57,992 nt of DNA from Nostoc sp. LEGE 12450 (GCF_015206895.1 NZ_JADEXU010000035.1:1-57992); one strand, 5' to 3'. Counted from the first letter of the stretch, positions 17,396 through 27,322 are shown. Numbers and translations are program-made. Notes: generated by a model from the sequence alone, not told the origin.

Positions 17396-18829
17396 TCAGA
17401 TAGCACTGTTATATGTCGGTAAACTGATTGTAAATTTACTCCCTTCCCCTAACTTTGATTGCACACTGACACTACCCCCCATACCTTCTACAAGTGTCTT
17501 GACAATAGATAAACCCAAACCACAACCCCCGGTAGTATGAGAGCGGGATTCATCTACGCGGTAAAATCTTTCAAATATCCGTGCTTGCTGTTGCAAAGGA
17601 ATTCCATAGCCTCGATCGCAAACTTGAAGAATTGCCCGATCTTCAAGTTGATTTAATTCCAAAACTATCGGTGTATCAGCTTCAGAGTACTTAATAGCAT
17701 TATCAATCAAATTTAATAATACTTGTTTGAGACGACTGTAGTCTGCTTTCACCTCAATTCGAGCAACTTTTGACTCGATTTGAATTATGCGATCGCTATA
17801 TTTTTTTGCCATCATCACCACTTCTTCAACCAAGTCATTTAGCACATAAGATTTCATTTGAAAATATAAGTAACCATTATCTGCTCGGGCTAAATCAAGT
17901 AAATCTTGTAGCAGACGGATAGTGCGTTCAGCTTCCGATGCAGCAGTTTCTAAAGCTTCTTGTTGGGTTTGTGTTAAATTATTTTGCCTTCGTAAGACGC
18001 TCTGCAAGTAACCATGTACAATGGTTAAAGGTGTGCGTAATTCATGAGAAACATTACTCACAAATTCTCGTTCTTGCTTCCAAGATTGAGAGAGGCGCGA
18101 TAACAGCATAGTTAAAGTTTGAGCTAATTCTTTAACTTCGCTGGGTGCATTTTCAACCGATAGCTGCGATTGTCCTAAATCTTCAGCCGAAATCACAGAA
18201 GCCATTTGATTTAGCTGACGTAGAGGTTGCAGAGAACGCTGGATGTAAAATGCGATCGCAGCAGTTAAAATAATGATTGCCAAAATACTAATAATAGTTA
18301 AACTCTGCACCATTCCCAGAAATATTTTCTGTTCGCGGGTAATATCTTTGACTACAAATAACTCACCCAATAACTTACCCTGCACTTGTACAGAACTACC
18401 ACATAAAACAAAATAGCTTTCGTTGACTTTATAAACTTGTGGTTTAATCGGCATCTTAGTTAAAGACATTAACTCAGCTACTTTAGTATCAGATACTAAA
18501 TCTAAAGTGGCAGATTTTACTAAAATTTTATTATCAGGACTTTTCAACCATAATAACATGTTGGTATTTGCCAAGTTATTAATAGCCTTTTGCAACCCAG
18601 TTTCAGGTTGCATCATTTCACTATAAATTTGAACATCTTGCGGCAAGCGCTTGGCGATTTGTTCTATATTATACTTATGACTATCAACTAAGATTTGCTG
18701 CATTTTCCAACTAGTCCATGTAGCGAGGCTACCTAGTACCAAAGCTGAAAATGATGCAATACCAACCGTGAGGCGTGATTGTAAGGAAAATGGGTCTATA
18801 TTTATCCCAAATTTTATGATTTGCTTCAC
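17396..18829 (-). CDS. Membrane sensor histidine kinase (HAMP)
   Basis: 477 residues with two membrane helices (about 20-42 and 174-196) enclosing a periplasmic sensor of about 130 residues. A HAMP linker follows (RSLQPLRQLNQMA ...), then HisKA with His262 in VSNVSHELRTPLTIV, and HATPase_c with an N box (LNLIDNAIKYS), G1 (DRGYGIP) and G2 (GGCGLGLSIVKTL). It is a classical OmpR-type kinase but has no response regulator next to it, so it is an orphan. It converges with the metal-module genes at an 18-bp gap; a role in metal sensing is only a guess from this. Confidence 0.9.
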   Translation of the reverse strand: MKQIIKFGINIDPFSLQSRLTVGIASFSALVLGSLATWTSWKMQQILVDSHKYNIEQIAKRLPQDVQIYSEMMQPETGLQKAINNLANTNMLLWLKSPDNKILVKSATLDLVSDTKVAELMSLTKMPIKPQVYKVNESYFVLCGSSVQVQGKLLGELFVVKDITREQKIFLGMVQSLTIISILAIIILTAAIAFYIQRSLQPLRQLNQMASVISAEDLGQSQLSVENAPSEVKELAQTLTMLLSRLSQSWKQEREFVSNVSHELRTPLTIVHGYLQSVLRRQNNLTQTQQEALETAASEAERTIRLLQDLLDLARADNGYLYFQMKSYVLNDLVEEVVMMAKKYSDRIIQIESKVARIEVKADYSRLKQVLLNLIDNAIKYSEADTPIVLELNQLEDRAILQVCDRGYGIPLQQQARIFERFYRVDESRSHTTGGCGLGLSIVKTLVEGMGGSVSVQSKLGEGSKFTISLPTYNSAI

Positions 18830-19333
18830 TATTTTGGTTGCATTTTAGGTGTTTAATAAAGTTTGAAAAATAAAATCAGACTGCTAAATATAAAGTTACT
18901 CTTAACCGCTACATCTTTAGTTATAGCTAATTTGAACTTACCTCTGTTGCATACAGTGAAAAGTGCAGCTATTCCAAAAAAATTGCTAAATGTTTTTATT
19001 TTATCGCCCTCTCCAGATTCACGAATTCTTGTCTAAATAATATTTTAAGTGCATTTACTACTAATTAAATTAATTTCTGCTGAGAATTACCTTAATATTT
19101 TTAATCCTCGAAATTGATTCTAAGGAAGGATGGTAAAAAAGAAAAAATTGGTAACAATAAGCCTTTTTAATGAGTGCGAGAGAGACTGATATTTGGATGT
19201 TGTTATTGTGAGAGCGATCGCGTCTTTATCTTTCTCTATTTTTGGTTCTTGATCCTTGGTAAACTTTGGATTCCAAAAATGCAAATTACTGTATATGATA
19301 TTTAAGAAAACGGTTAGTGTCTAAGCTTTATTC
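18830..19333. other. AT-rich intergenic region
   Basis: About 500 bp upstream of the sensor kinase and downstream of the GST gene. I see no gene, no clear hairpin terminator and only scattered HIP1 sites. Confidence 0.5.
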
Positions 19334-19987
19334 TCATTGAGCAAATCTAGCATAATGTTCGATATAAAACTTAGGAGAATTGGCGATCGAGCGCACGGAT
19401 TCACGATTTGCTACGGCTGCCCACCATTTTTTGAGCCGATCTAGTCCCGATGGTAATTGGAAGCCTAGAAAATGCTCTAATACATTTAGCTGCTCGAACC
19501 AAGGATAATAAGTCAGATCGACTAGACTAATCTCCGACCCAAGCCAGTAGGGAGCGCTATCTGACAATTTGTGCAATGCCTCACGTTCGATAAATAGCAT
19601 GTGTTCGGCTAGCTCTTTTAACAACCCTGCCTGCTGTTGAGGATCTCGGCTGTGTAACAATTTGCCGGAAGCAGCGAACAATCGGGTATCAGCAAAGTTA
19701 ATCCAAATCCGCGCATGGGCACGCTGAATTGGCTCTTTGGGTAACAGAGGTGGTTCGGGAAATATTTCATCCAGATACTCATTAATAATGCTAGATTCCC
19801 ATACCCGAACATCACCATGCTTGAGAACAGGCACCTTGCCATAGGGAGAGATTTCTAGAAAGTTGGCAGGTTTGTTTTGTAAGTCGATTTCGACGATTTC
19901 AAAAGGAACGCCTTTTTCGGTCAGGGTTAAGCGCGATCGGTGTGCGAAGGGACACAAAGCCGCACTGTAAATTTCGATTTCAGTCAT
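19334..19987 (-). CDS. Glutathione S-transferase
   Basis: The start at the ATG at 19987 gives 217 residues, with the thioredoxin-like domain beginning at once (MTEIEIYSAALCPFAHRSRL). Cys12 in CPFAHR is the likely catalytic residue of an omega/beta-like GST, and VPVLKHGDVRVWESSIINEYL forms the glutathione-binding G-site with the cis-Pro and the Glu-Ser pair. An all-helical C-terminal domain follows. It lies downstream of a VOC protein and a glutathionyl-hydroquinone reductase on the same strand, suggesting a shared detoxification function. Confidence 0.9.
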   Translation of the reverse strand: MTEIEIYSAALCPFAHRSRLTLTEKGVPFEIVEIDLQNKPANFLEISPYGKVPVLKHGDVRVWESSIINEYLDEIFPEPPLLPKEPIQRAHARIWINFADTRLFAASGKLLHSRDPQQQAGLLKELAEHMLFIEREALHKLSDSAPYWLGSEISLVDLTYYPWFEQLNVLEHFLGFQLPSGLDRLKKWWAAVANRESVRSIANSPKFYIEHYARFAQ

Positions 19988-20124
19988 AGAGACACTCTTT
20001 ATATTGGGCAAAACAATTAGCTGCGATCAAAATATGATAAATCATGATTATTTTCTTTGAATGCGATCGCAAGTTGAAAATAAGCAGACGAGATCGACCG
20101 AAGGAGACTAACGCTAACTTCAAC

Positions 20125-20580
20125 CTATTGGTTGATAATCTCTAGATATGGCCGCGGTTGGTGAAAACCCTGGAGTGAAGCATCGACGATGAGGCAAACT
20201 TCGATATGCATACCATCAGGATCGGAAAATGATAAGTTAAGTACTGGGCCAAGATCGGCGATCGCGCCATCACTCACACCTCGATCTATGAGTTTGCGGC
20301 GGATAATCTGGAATGCTGATTCTGTTGGGGCATTCAAAGCTAAGTGGTCGATGTGTCCTCTTCCAAACATATCTGGTAATCCAGAACTATGAATATTATT
20401 AGGCATCTCTGCTGCGTGAAGCACACTCTGCGATCCAGCTAGCAGAAGTGCGTGACGAAAGGCTGGGGTCGTCTCTTGAAAGATGACTGGCATCTCGAAT
20501 ACATCAGTATAGAAGTTGATAAAGCGGTCTATATTTGCTGTCACCACTGCAACATGGTGGATACCTGATACAAGGCTCAT
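20125..20580 (-). CDS. VOC-superfamily protein (glyoxalase/dioxygenase-like)
   Basis: 151 residues forming paired beta-alpha-beta-beta-beta modules: GIHHVAVVTANIDRFINFYTDVF at the start with the first metal His, HIDHLALNAPTE in the middle, and DPDGMHIEVCLI near the end with the metal Glu. The His/His/Glu set for a metal centre appears present. Such proteins include glyoxalase I, ring-cleavage dioxygenases and fosfomycin- or bleomycin-resistance proteins; the substrate cannot be read from sequence. It lies 33 bp downstream of the hydroquinone reductase gene, so the two are almost certainly co-transcribed. Confidence 0.88.
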   Translation of the reverse strand: MSLVSGIHHVAVVTANIDRFINFYTDVFEMPVIFQETTPAFRHALLLAGSQSVLHAAEMPNNIHSSGLPDMFGRGHIDHLALNAPTESAFQIIRRKLIDRGVSDGAIADLGPVLNLSFSDPDGMHIEVCLIVDASLQGFHQPRPYLEIINQ

Positions 20581-20613
20581 GGTGTTACTCCAGTTGGATT
20601 GTGCAATTTTTTT

Positions 20614-21615
20614 CTATGAATAGGGAGCGATAACTTCTCTAAGAGACGTTTTAGTGAAGCGATCGCGATCGTGCTGTTGGTCAAAATCAATGATCGGCCC
20701 CTTCGGCACAATTCGATTTGGATTAATATCAGTCATACTCATGTAATAGCCGCGCTTGGTATAGTCTAGATTGCAAGTCGCTTTGAATGGCTGACGCTGA
20801 TATAGGTCTAGTAGATAATTCCAGAGATTTGGATAGTCAATAATTCGTCGCAAATTGCACTTAAAATGACCGTAATACACTGCATCGAAGCGATACAGAG
20901 TTACAAACATACAAATATCGGCTTCGGTGAGTTGATTGCCACATAAATACCGTTGCTGGCTCAGAATGGCTTCCCATCTATCTAAACTCTCGAAGAGTTC
21001 TGTCACCGCATCTTCGTAAGCTGCTTGCGAAGTCGCAAAACCAGCGCGATATACACCAACATTGATTGGCAGATAGATTGCATCGATCGTTTCATCAATC
21101 TTATGCTGTAGGTCGCGTAGGTATAAGTCTATTTTTTGTGTTGCCAATTCCCCAAACTCTACATCAAACATCCGCATGATTTCGCAAGATTCGTTATTGA
21201 TGATTGTTTGAGTTTGCTTATCCCACAACACCGGAACAGTAACTCGTCCTGTGTATTTGGGATCGACTTTCAGATAAATCTCTTGCAAATATTGAGTGTG
21301 ATTCACCCAGTCAGGAATAGCTCCCGGTGCTTCAGAAAACATCCATCCCTTGTCGCTCATAATCGGATCGATGATAGAGACTGAGATGGCATCATTCAAA
21401 CCTTTGAGTTCTCGCATAATTAAAGTGCGATGCGCCCACGGACACGCCAAGGAAACGTAGAGGTGATAGCGTCCTGCTTCTACCTTAAACTCACTAGAAC
21501 CATCGGCGGTTATGCGATCGCGAAACGTTGTCGGTGTTTCATTGAACTTACCGCTAGGATCTGATTTTTTCCTATCAGTTGTCCATTCGCCTTTGCTCAT
21601 CATTCCTGACGGCAT
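20614..21615 (-). CDS. yqjG: Glutathionyl-hydroquinone reductase (Xi-class GST)
   Basis: 333 residues, the usual length for Xi-class GST. Cys58 in LACPWAHRTLI is the nucleophile that removes glutathione from glutathionyl-hydroquinones. Other family blocks are VPVLWDKQTQTIINNESCEIMR and the C-terminal all-helical part with LTEADICMFVTLYRFDAVYYGHFKCN. The enzyme rescues quinones that have reacted with glutathione. As first gene of the reductase-VOC-GST set it suggests a small pathway for handling aromatic or quinone electrophiles. Confidence 0.92.
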   Translation of the reverse strand: MPSGMMSKGEWTTDRKKSDPSGKFNETPTTFRDRITADGSSEFKVEAGRYHLYVSLACPWAHRTLIMRELKGLNDAISVSIIDPIMSDKGWMFSEAPGAIPDWVNHTQYLQEIYLKVDPKYTGRVTVPVLWDKQTQTIINNESCEIMRMFDVEFGELATQKIDLYLRDLQHKIDETIDAIYLPINVGVYRAGFATSQAAYEDAVTELFESLDRWEAILSQQRYLCGNQLTEADICMFVTLYRFDAVYYGHFKCNLRRIIDYPNLWNYLLDLYQRQPFKATCNLDYTKRGYYMSMTDINPNRIVPKGPIIDFDQQHDRDRFTKTSLREVIAPYS

Positions 21616-21752
21616 AATTTCCTCCTAACACTAGGGCGTGTCTATAAACTTTTGAGGATTACTTCAGCATTACGTCTTTCCTTTTCTGAAGGATGTTAAT
21701 TTCTTAAAAATTCTTGACAAAATCGACTTTGCAGATCCAGAGATTCCCTGCA

Positions 21753-23735
21753 TCAACTCTCTGTTGCAAACCAAGCACGTAAAACCTCTGCCACTGTCCA
21801 CGCTTGGGCAATACATCCCCGTGCAGTCATCGGGGCATCACCATCAAAAATTTCACTGAGACTACCAAGACCGTGTGTAGTAAGATGATTAGCCATTGGT
21901 TCCAAAAATTGACGAGCCTGCTCAGGGTTTTTATAGACGCGCAGGTGTGCTAGAACGAACGGCCCCAATAACCAACCCCAAACTGTCCCCTGGTGGTAAG
22001 CTCCATCACGTTGATACTGATTACCACCGTATTTACCCTGGTATTGGAAATGGTCGGGCGCTAGCGATCGCAATCCATGAGAAGTCAACAGCCTTCGTCC
22101 GCAAACTTCCACCACACTTCTTTGCTGGGCAGGTGTTAGCGGGCTTTCTGGCAATGAAACGGCAAATATTTGGTTAGGTCGCAATGCTACATCATCACCA
22201 TCAGGACTATCTAGCACGTCATAGCAATAACCTGTCTCGTCATTCCAGAAGCGAGAAAATCTATACTTAGCCCGGTCTGCCATTGCCTCATATTCTTGGT
22301 GTGGTTTACCAAGGTGACGGGCAAACTTTGCCATTGTCCTTAAAGCATTATACCAGAGGGCATTAACTTCAATCGGTTTGCCAATTCGGGGCGTAACTAC
22401 CCAATCATCAACTTTGGCATCCATCCAGGTCAGTTGTACACCTGCAACGCCTGCAAACAGTAAGCCATCGGCCGCATCGAGATGGATGTTGTAGCGTGTA
22501 CCGCGACAGTGCCAATCAATGATGTCTGCAAGTATGGGAAAGAGTTCACCAAGCAAAGTATCATCATCTGTAGCACTGTAGTAGGCGCGGACTGCTTCAA
22601 AGTACCAGAGAGTGGCATCGACAGTATTATATTCTGGTTGATCGCCCGCATCGGGAAAGCGATTAGGCAGCATTCCTTGGTCTACGTATTTGGCAAAAGT
22701 GCGAAGAATTGAACGTGCTACCTCTGGGCGACCAGTAGAAATTGTCAAACCAGGTAGACTAATCATGGTGTCGCGTCCCCAATCGCTAAACCAGTGATAA
22801 CCAGCAATGATAGTCTTACCGTAGGGGTCTTCTGGCATTGGACGGTCAACAATAAACTGGTCAGCAGCTAGTATTAGTTGCTTGATCCAGGTAGGTGATT
22901 CCTTGGTCTTGAGGGGTTGATTAGTTTTCCAAATTCCAGTTAGCTTCTGCTCTTGAGCGCGACGTAACTTAAGTGCAGCCTCGGCATTGAGATTTGCTTG
23001 CTTTTCTGTGCTGGCTACAAATGCTATAGCTTCCCCAGGATTCAGTATAACTTCAAAAGTCGCAGCATGGAGATGGTCTTCTCTATCTCTCAATCCCCGA
23101 TAGCGTTCAACAGCCAAGTCAAAGCCATAATACCAATCATGAGCAACAGATGCGCTACCACTATCACTCAGTAGATACATTGGCGCAGCATCTGGATAAG
23201 CAGTTACACAAATCCCTTGTTCGACTTCCTCAATAGACATCTTCCAGCCATTACTTTGGGTGTCGCTGTGATAATCGCGGTAGTTGACCATTGCTTTGAG
23301 GGTCAACTTCAGAGGTTGCGTGGCACGACGCAGAGTATATTGGACATAAGTTGTGTTAGCACCTTGTTGCATCCACACCCGTTTTTCTAACAAGGCATCG
23401 GCAACAGCAAAACGCCATAAGGGAATTGTACCTTCCAGAGAAAAACGTTCAATATTTTGATAACCGTGAGGGCTGACAGTCCCATCAGCCCAACGATTGG
23501 TGTCTAGAGAATAAGAGCGATTGTCATACAGGATAGTTTCATCTAGTTTTGCCAGCAGTAAGGTACGGCCTAAAGGTGGTTTCAATGCTGCTACCAATAG
23601 TCCGTGATAGCGGCGCGTCAATAAACCAGCCACAGTTCCAGAAGCATAACCACCAATACCGTTAGTAACTAACCATTCCCGTGACTCTGCCGTGTCAAGA
23701 TTGCCGCAGATTTCCCGCCCAAATTCTATACACAT
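21753..23735 (-). CDS. Glycogen debranching enzyme (amylo-alpha-1,6-glucosidase type)
   Basis: 660 residues. The N-terminal GDE_N-type domain carries WLVTNGIGGYASGTVAGLLTRRYHGLL; the C-terminal (alpha/alpha)6 barrel carries YHWFSDWGRDTMISLPGL, EYNTVDATLWYFEA and QRDGAYHQGTVWGWLLGPF, all typical of bacterial and archaeal GDE proteins of the GH133 type. It would hydrolyse alpha-1,6 branch points of glycogen, the carbon store of cyanobacteria, in the cytoplasm. It is monocistronic here. Specific activity could instead be on other branched glucans. Confidence 0.9.
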   Translation of the reverse strand: MCIEFGREICGNLDTAESREWLVTNGIGGYASGTVAGLLTRRYHGLLVAALKPPLGRTLLLAKLDETILYDNRSYSLDTNRWADGTVSPHGYQNIERFSLEGTIPLWRFAVADALLEKRVWMQQGANTTYVQYTLRRATQPLKLTLKAMVNYRDYHSDTQSNGWKMSIEEVEQGICVTAYPDAAPMYLLSDSGSASVAHDWYYGFDLAVERYRGLRDREDHLHAATFEVILNPGEAIAFVASTEKQANLNAEAALKLRRAQEQKLTGIWKTNQPLKTKESPTWIKQLILAADQFIVDRPMPEDPYGKTIIAGYHWFSDWGRDTMISLPGLTISTGRPEVARSILRTFAKYVDQGMLPNRFPDAGDQPEYNTVDATLWYFEAVRAYYSATDDDTLLGELFPILADIIDWHCRGTRYNIHLDAADGLLFAGVAGVQLTWMDAKVDDWVVTPRIGKPIEVNALWYNALRTMAKFARHLGKPHQEYEAMADRAKYRFSRFWNDETGYCYDVLDSPDGDDVALRPNQIFAVSLPESPLTPAQQRSVVEVCGRRLLTSHGLRSLAPDHFQYQGKYGGNQYQRDGAYHQGTVWGWLLGPFVLAHLRVYKNPEQARQFLEPMANHLTTHGLGSLSEIFDGDAPMTARGCIAQAWTVAEVLRAWFATES

Positions 23736-24040
23736 AAGTCAACACTTTTCCTTGGGATCAATATTTGGATTATGGATTATGAATCTTCTAGTGTGCTGAG
23801 AATGGTATAAAGAGTTCTAAAATCTTAACTGGCGATCGCGGTTAAATAAAATACATTGTATTGGGTAATATTAAATACAGGTATCCTTGGTAAGACATTT
23901 CTGCAAGTAGAAGCTAAAATGCCTCTAAACGATTTTTTAACGTTATTGCGAAAGCACCCACTTTCAAGGAAGTAGGGAGGGCAAACTATAATATTTTACT
24001 CATTGCCAGCGAATTTTCTAATCAAAAGAGGAAGAATAGA
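23736..24040. other. Divergent control region
   Basis: About 305 bp between the divergent debranching-enzyme and hypothetical genes. I see no hairpin terminator, riboswitch or repeat beyond a HIP1 site near 23833; promoters are presumed but not assignable with confidence. Confidence 0.4.
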
Positions 24041-24424
24041 GTGTTGAAAGATGTTGAACGTTATATTCCTTCAGAGGAAAAATATTTAGAGGCATTCCAC
24101 TCAATTTATAAAGGATTGACTCCGGGACACAAAGCTATCTTGAATAAGTTGTATCAGCACTGTTACTTTATGGAAGACAATCGCAGATTACGCACTTGGG
24201 AATTATCTGAAGCGGCGGGATATGATGGTGACTCTTCTGGCCAAATTGGTCATTTAGGTGGAAAGTTCTGCCAATTTTTTGGAGTAAAAGATGATGAATT
24301 TGGGCAACCGGCACTTGCAATAATTAGTTGGTTTGCAGATGAAACAAATGGGCATTGGTACATTGAGCTAATTCCTGAAGCAGCTAGAGCATTTAAGCGT
24401 TTTCATATTGAAACTCTCCAATAG
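24041..24424 (+). CDS. Conserved-looking hypothetical protein
   Basis: 127 residues from a GTG at 24041, preceded at 9-13 bp by an AGAGGAAG ribosome-binding site. The protein is soluble, with no signal or membrane segment. The middle (MEDNRRLRTWELSEAAGYDG) looks like a helical, possibly winged-helix segment, and the C-terminal half is aromatic-rich with a GHWYIELIPEAARAF ending. I do not recognise the family. It is isolated between a glycogen debranching gene and a cupin gene on other strands. Confidence 0.65.
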   Translation: MLKDVERYIPSEEKYLEAFHSIYKGLTPGHKAILNKLYQHCYFMEDNRRLRTWELSEAAGYDGDSSGQIGHLGGKFCQFFGVKDDEFGQPALAIISWFADETNGHWYIELIPEAARAFKRFHIETLQ

Positions 24425-24518
24425 AAATGTTGATTAGCTTAGTTAGCGATCGCTCCTCTGAAACTTTCCAACACTGTTGTTTGGTGTCTAACTGCGATCG
24501 CTTGTAGTTATATTTAGC

Positions 24519-25016
24519 TTATACCTGCGAAGATGCAGCAGATGGCGTAATAATTTCAAGACCATATTTTGAAGCAGCCGCCACCGCTTTTTCCATATCT
24601 GCGGGACTAACGCTAGGTAATTGTATTCTCTCTGAGACTGGCACACCTACTTCCATAAAAAACTTCTCTAACCCTGCTGGTGTGAACCAACAAAGTAATT
24701 TTGCTGGCTTTGCACCAATATTTGAAAACCTGTGGAGTTGACCTTTGGGAGAGTGAAGAAAAGTTCCAGGAGTTGCTAAGATAATTTGCTCATCAAGCTG
24801 AAATTCCAATTCTCCCTCTTGAATAAAAAAAGCTTCGTCTTCGTGACTATGAATGTGGGGAGGTGTACCGTTTTGTGGTTGAACGGTAATCTCAACTAGA
24901 GCATAAGCTTGACCAGTTTCTTCACCCACTGCCTTAAAAGTATACAAATCTCCAAGCATCCAGTATGAAGAACCTTGTCCCGGTTGCTGTAATATTCCTT
25001 GTAGATTGACTGTCAT
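24519..25016 (-). CDS. Cupin-domain protein
   Basis: 165 residues. Cupin motif 1 is visible as PPHIHSHEDEAFFIQEGELEF, with the His-x-His and Glu metal ligands, and motif 2 as HSPKGQLHRFSNIGAKPAKLL with a further His. The C-terminal tail of about 40 residues is helical. Single-domain cupins of this type range from quercetinase-like dioxygenases to small-molecule binding proteins. Without a partner gene the substrate cannot be assigned. Confidence 0.85.
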   Translation of the reverse strand: MTVNLQGILQQPGQGSSYWMLGDLYTFKAVGEETGQAYALVEITVQPQNGTPPHIHSHEDEAFFIQEGELEFQLDEQIILATPGTFLHSPKGQLHRFSNIGAKPAKLLCWFTPAGLEKFFMEVGVPVSERIQLPSVSPADMEKAVAAASKYGLEIITPSAASSQV

Positions 25017-25394
25017 AGTTATTCCCGTTTGAGATGTTTTCTATTATAAATTTCTCAGAAAAATCTAATTTTTCAGTCTTTAATTACTTAGATATAAATA
25101 AACTTAACCATATCATCGTAAATGGAGTAGATTGAAGCCAAGCGATATCTATGATGGATTACGCTACATAACACTCTGAGATTGTTTGACTTTACTCACG
25201 ATGACACCACTTATTTTTCAATATATCATTGTTGTATAATTTTACATTTATTCACCTAAAAATTAATCAGTTTGTTGTATGTAAATAGCATAATGTGTCT
25301 AGTAGAATCTTTCTCTCAAAATAGTATAGCTCGAGCAAAATAACTATCCAGTCGATTTTTGAAATTATTTTCATAACCCATGCAATAAGTATCC
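25017..25394. other. AT-rich divergent intergenic region
   Basis: About 380 bp. A degenerate copy of the GCGATRTCTAYGATGG dispersed repeat lies at 25142-25168, with relatives at 9855 and 42551. Nothing else is recognisable. Confidence 0.4.
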
Positions 25395-26675
25395 ATGAGC
25401 AAAACTAGCAATGACGAAATATTGTTGCACAACCAAACTTGGCAACGTGAGCGACAAATCATAATCCGTTTGTCTTCTTTAAACTATCGAACTGGTGAAC
25501 TTGGTAGCTATTTGCATAATATTGCCTGCGGAGTCAGCGAACTTATTGGAGTTGATTGGACAGTTGTTACCTTTTGCCAAGAAGGGTTTGAAACTGTTCT
25601 AGCCAGTAGCCTCGAAATGGGCGAGGGCGAACATATTTATTCACTACATGGTTTACTAACTGGTACTGTTATTCAAATGGGTCATTCATTAGCCGTGAAA
25701 GATGCTCAAAAACACCCAGAATATGGACAGGCTCCAGAAGGTTATTGTGCATATTTAGGGATACCATTACGGACTGCTGAAAATAAGGTGATTGGTACTA
25801 TTTGTTCTTTTCATCACCAACCGCGTGATTTTACAAAAGAAGATATCCAAATAGTGGAATTGTTTGCTGAACGAGCCGCAACAGCAATTGACAACTATCA
25901 TCTTTATCAAGAACAGTGCAAATTTAATCATACTTTGGAAGCTGAGGTAGAAAAACGCACCGCAGAATTACAAGCAACCCAAGCCAAGCTTTTAGAGCAG
26001 GAACGACTGGCAGCTATTGGTGAGTTTGCTGCCATGATTGTGCATGAAATTCGTAATCCTTTGACTACAATGATTATGGGATTAAAGTATTTCCGAAAAA
26101 CCATTTTAACAGAATCTGCTCAAGAGCGATTAGCATTGGCCTTGACTGAAGCTAATCGTTTGGAGCGTCTGCTAAGTGAAATTTTGCTATACGCCAAGCC
26201 TCAAGTGTTGCAGCTTTGTGAATTAGATGTGAATAAACTCATTCATGAGTTGCTGGTATATATTCAGGAAATGCCAGAAGCTCTGGAACGAAAAATTGAA
26301 TTTTTTCCGGTGTTGTCTACAGTAAAAATTTTGGGGGATAAGGACAAACTTAAACAAGTATTTATTAACATCCTTCGTAATGCTTGCGAGGCAGTTGAAC
26401 CAGGAGATATTATTAAGTGGGAAGTGGATTGTTCTCATATAAATAAAGTCTGTATTAATGTCCATAATGGCGGCAAACCAATTCCATCAGAATTTATAAG
26501 CAAGCTTTCTCAGCCATTCTTCTCCACAAAACCTTGTGGCACTGGGCTAGGGCTTGCTATTACTAAACGCATCGTCAATGCTCATAATGGAAAACTGTCA
26601 ATCCGTTCTGATTTATTAACAGGTACTACCGTGAGTGTTCAATTACCTGTAGTTCCTTTTAGAGCATTTGATTGA
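25395..26675 (+). CDS. GAF-domain histidine kinase
   Basis: 426 residues and soluble. A GAF domain spans about 25-170 (YLHNIACGVSELIGVDWTVV ... YLGIPLRTAENKVIGTICSF). A coiled coil follows, then HisKA with His217 in MIVHEIRNPLTTM, the HExRNP subtype used by NtrB/HydH-like kinases. HATPase_c has an N box (NILRNACEAVEPGD), a degraded G1 (VHNGGKPIP, with Asn in place of Asp) and G2 (GTGLGLAIT). The GAF domain has no chromophore Cys in the usual position that I can see, so the ligand is unknown. There is no response regulator adjacent. Confidence 0.9.
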   Translation: MSKTSNDEILLHNQTWQRERQIIIRLSSLNYRTGELGSYLHNIACGVSELIGVDWTVVTFCQEGFETVLASSLEMGEGEHIYSLHGLLTGTVIQMGHSLAVKDAQKHPEYGQAPEGYCAYLGIPLRTAENKVIGTICSFHHQPRDFTKEDIQIVELFAERAATAIDNYHLYQEQCKFNHTLEAEVEKRTAELQATQAKLLEQERLAAIGEFAAMIVHEIRNPLTTMIMGLKYFRKTILTESAQERLALALTEANRLERLLSEILLYAKPQVLQLCELDVNKLIHELLVYIQEMPEALERKIEFFPVLSTVKILGDKDKLKQVFINILRNACEAVEPGDIIKWEVDCSHINKVCINVHNGGKPIPSEFISKLSQPFFSTKPCGTGLGLAITKRIVNAHNGKLSIRSDLLTGTTVSVQLPVVPFRAFD

Positions 26676-26758
26676 TATCAAGTACTTCTTCTGCTACGGT
26701 TATCCTATTTAAGATTGCGATACATAGCATTGCATCACTTCATAAGAAAAATTGATAA

Positions 26759-27322
26759 ATGGAAAAATATCAACTCAGCCCAAAAAACTGGTCACAAGAA
26801 ATTTACATTAAAGCTTTAAAGAAAGCAGCATACGCACATCAAGGTCAGAAAATGCCAGGTTCAGAAATACCTTACCTCATGCACTTAAATTTTGTGAGTA
26901 TGGAAGTAATTGCAGCCTTAAGTGTGGAGACAGAGCATGATGGAAATCTTGCTATTCAATGTGCTATTTTACATGACACCATCGAAGATACTAATACAAC
27001 ATTTGAAGATATAAAAACCGAATTTGGTGAATCAGTAGCTAATGGTGTACTTGCGCTGACTAAAGATGAAAGTTTAGCAAAACATCTCCAAATGGCAGAT
27101 AGTTTACAAAGAATAAAGAAGCAACCACAAGAAATATGGATGGTGAAACTAGCAGATAGAATCACCAACCTCCAAGCACCACCACATTATTGGACTCAAG
27201 ACAAAATTATTCGATATCGAGAAGAAGGTATTCAGATTTATGAAGCTTTGCGGGATGCAAGTCCATTTCTTGCTTCCCGCTTGGCAAAGTTAATTGAAGA
27301 TTACAAAGTATTTATCAAGTAA
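26759..27322 (+). CDS. HD-domain hydrolase resembling (p)ppGpp hydrolase domain
   Basis: 187 residues forming a stand-alone HD domain: an early His in AYAHQGQ, MHLNFVSM (the His of the HL block), His72-Asp73 in AILHDTIED, and DRITNLQAPP near 145. This order of motifs matches the hydrolase half of RelA/SpoT proteins and the small alarmone hydrolases (MESH1-type), with no synthetase or regulatory domain. (p)ppGpp hydrolysis is a reasonable inference; other nucleotide phosphates are possible. It sits between a GAF kinase and the degenerate SNase gene on the same strand. Confidence 0.82.
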   Translation: MEKYQLSPKNWSQEIYIKALKKAAYAHQGQKMPGSEIPYLMHLNFVSMEVIAALSVETEHDGNLAIQCAILHDTIEDTNTTFEDIKTEFGESVANGVLALTKDESLAKHLQMADSLQRIKKQPQEIWMVKLADRITNLQAPPHYWTQDKIIRYREEGIQIYEALRDASPFLASRLAKLIEDYKVFIK

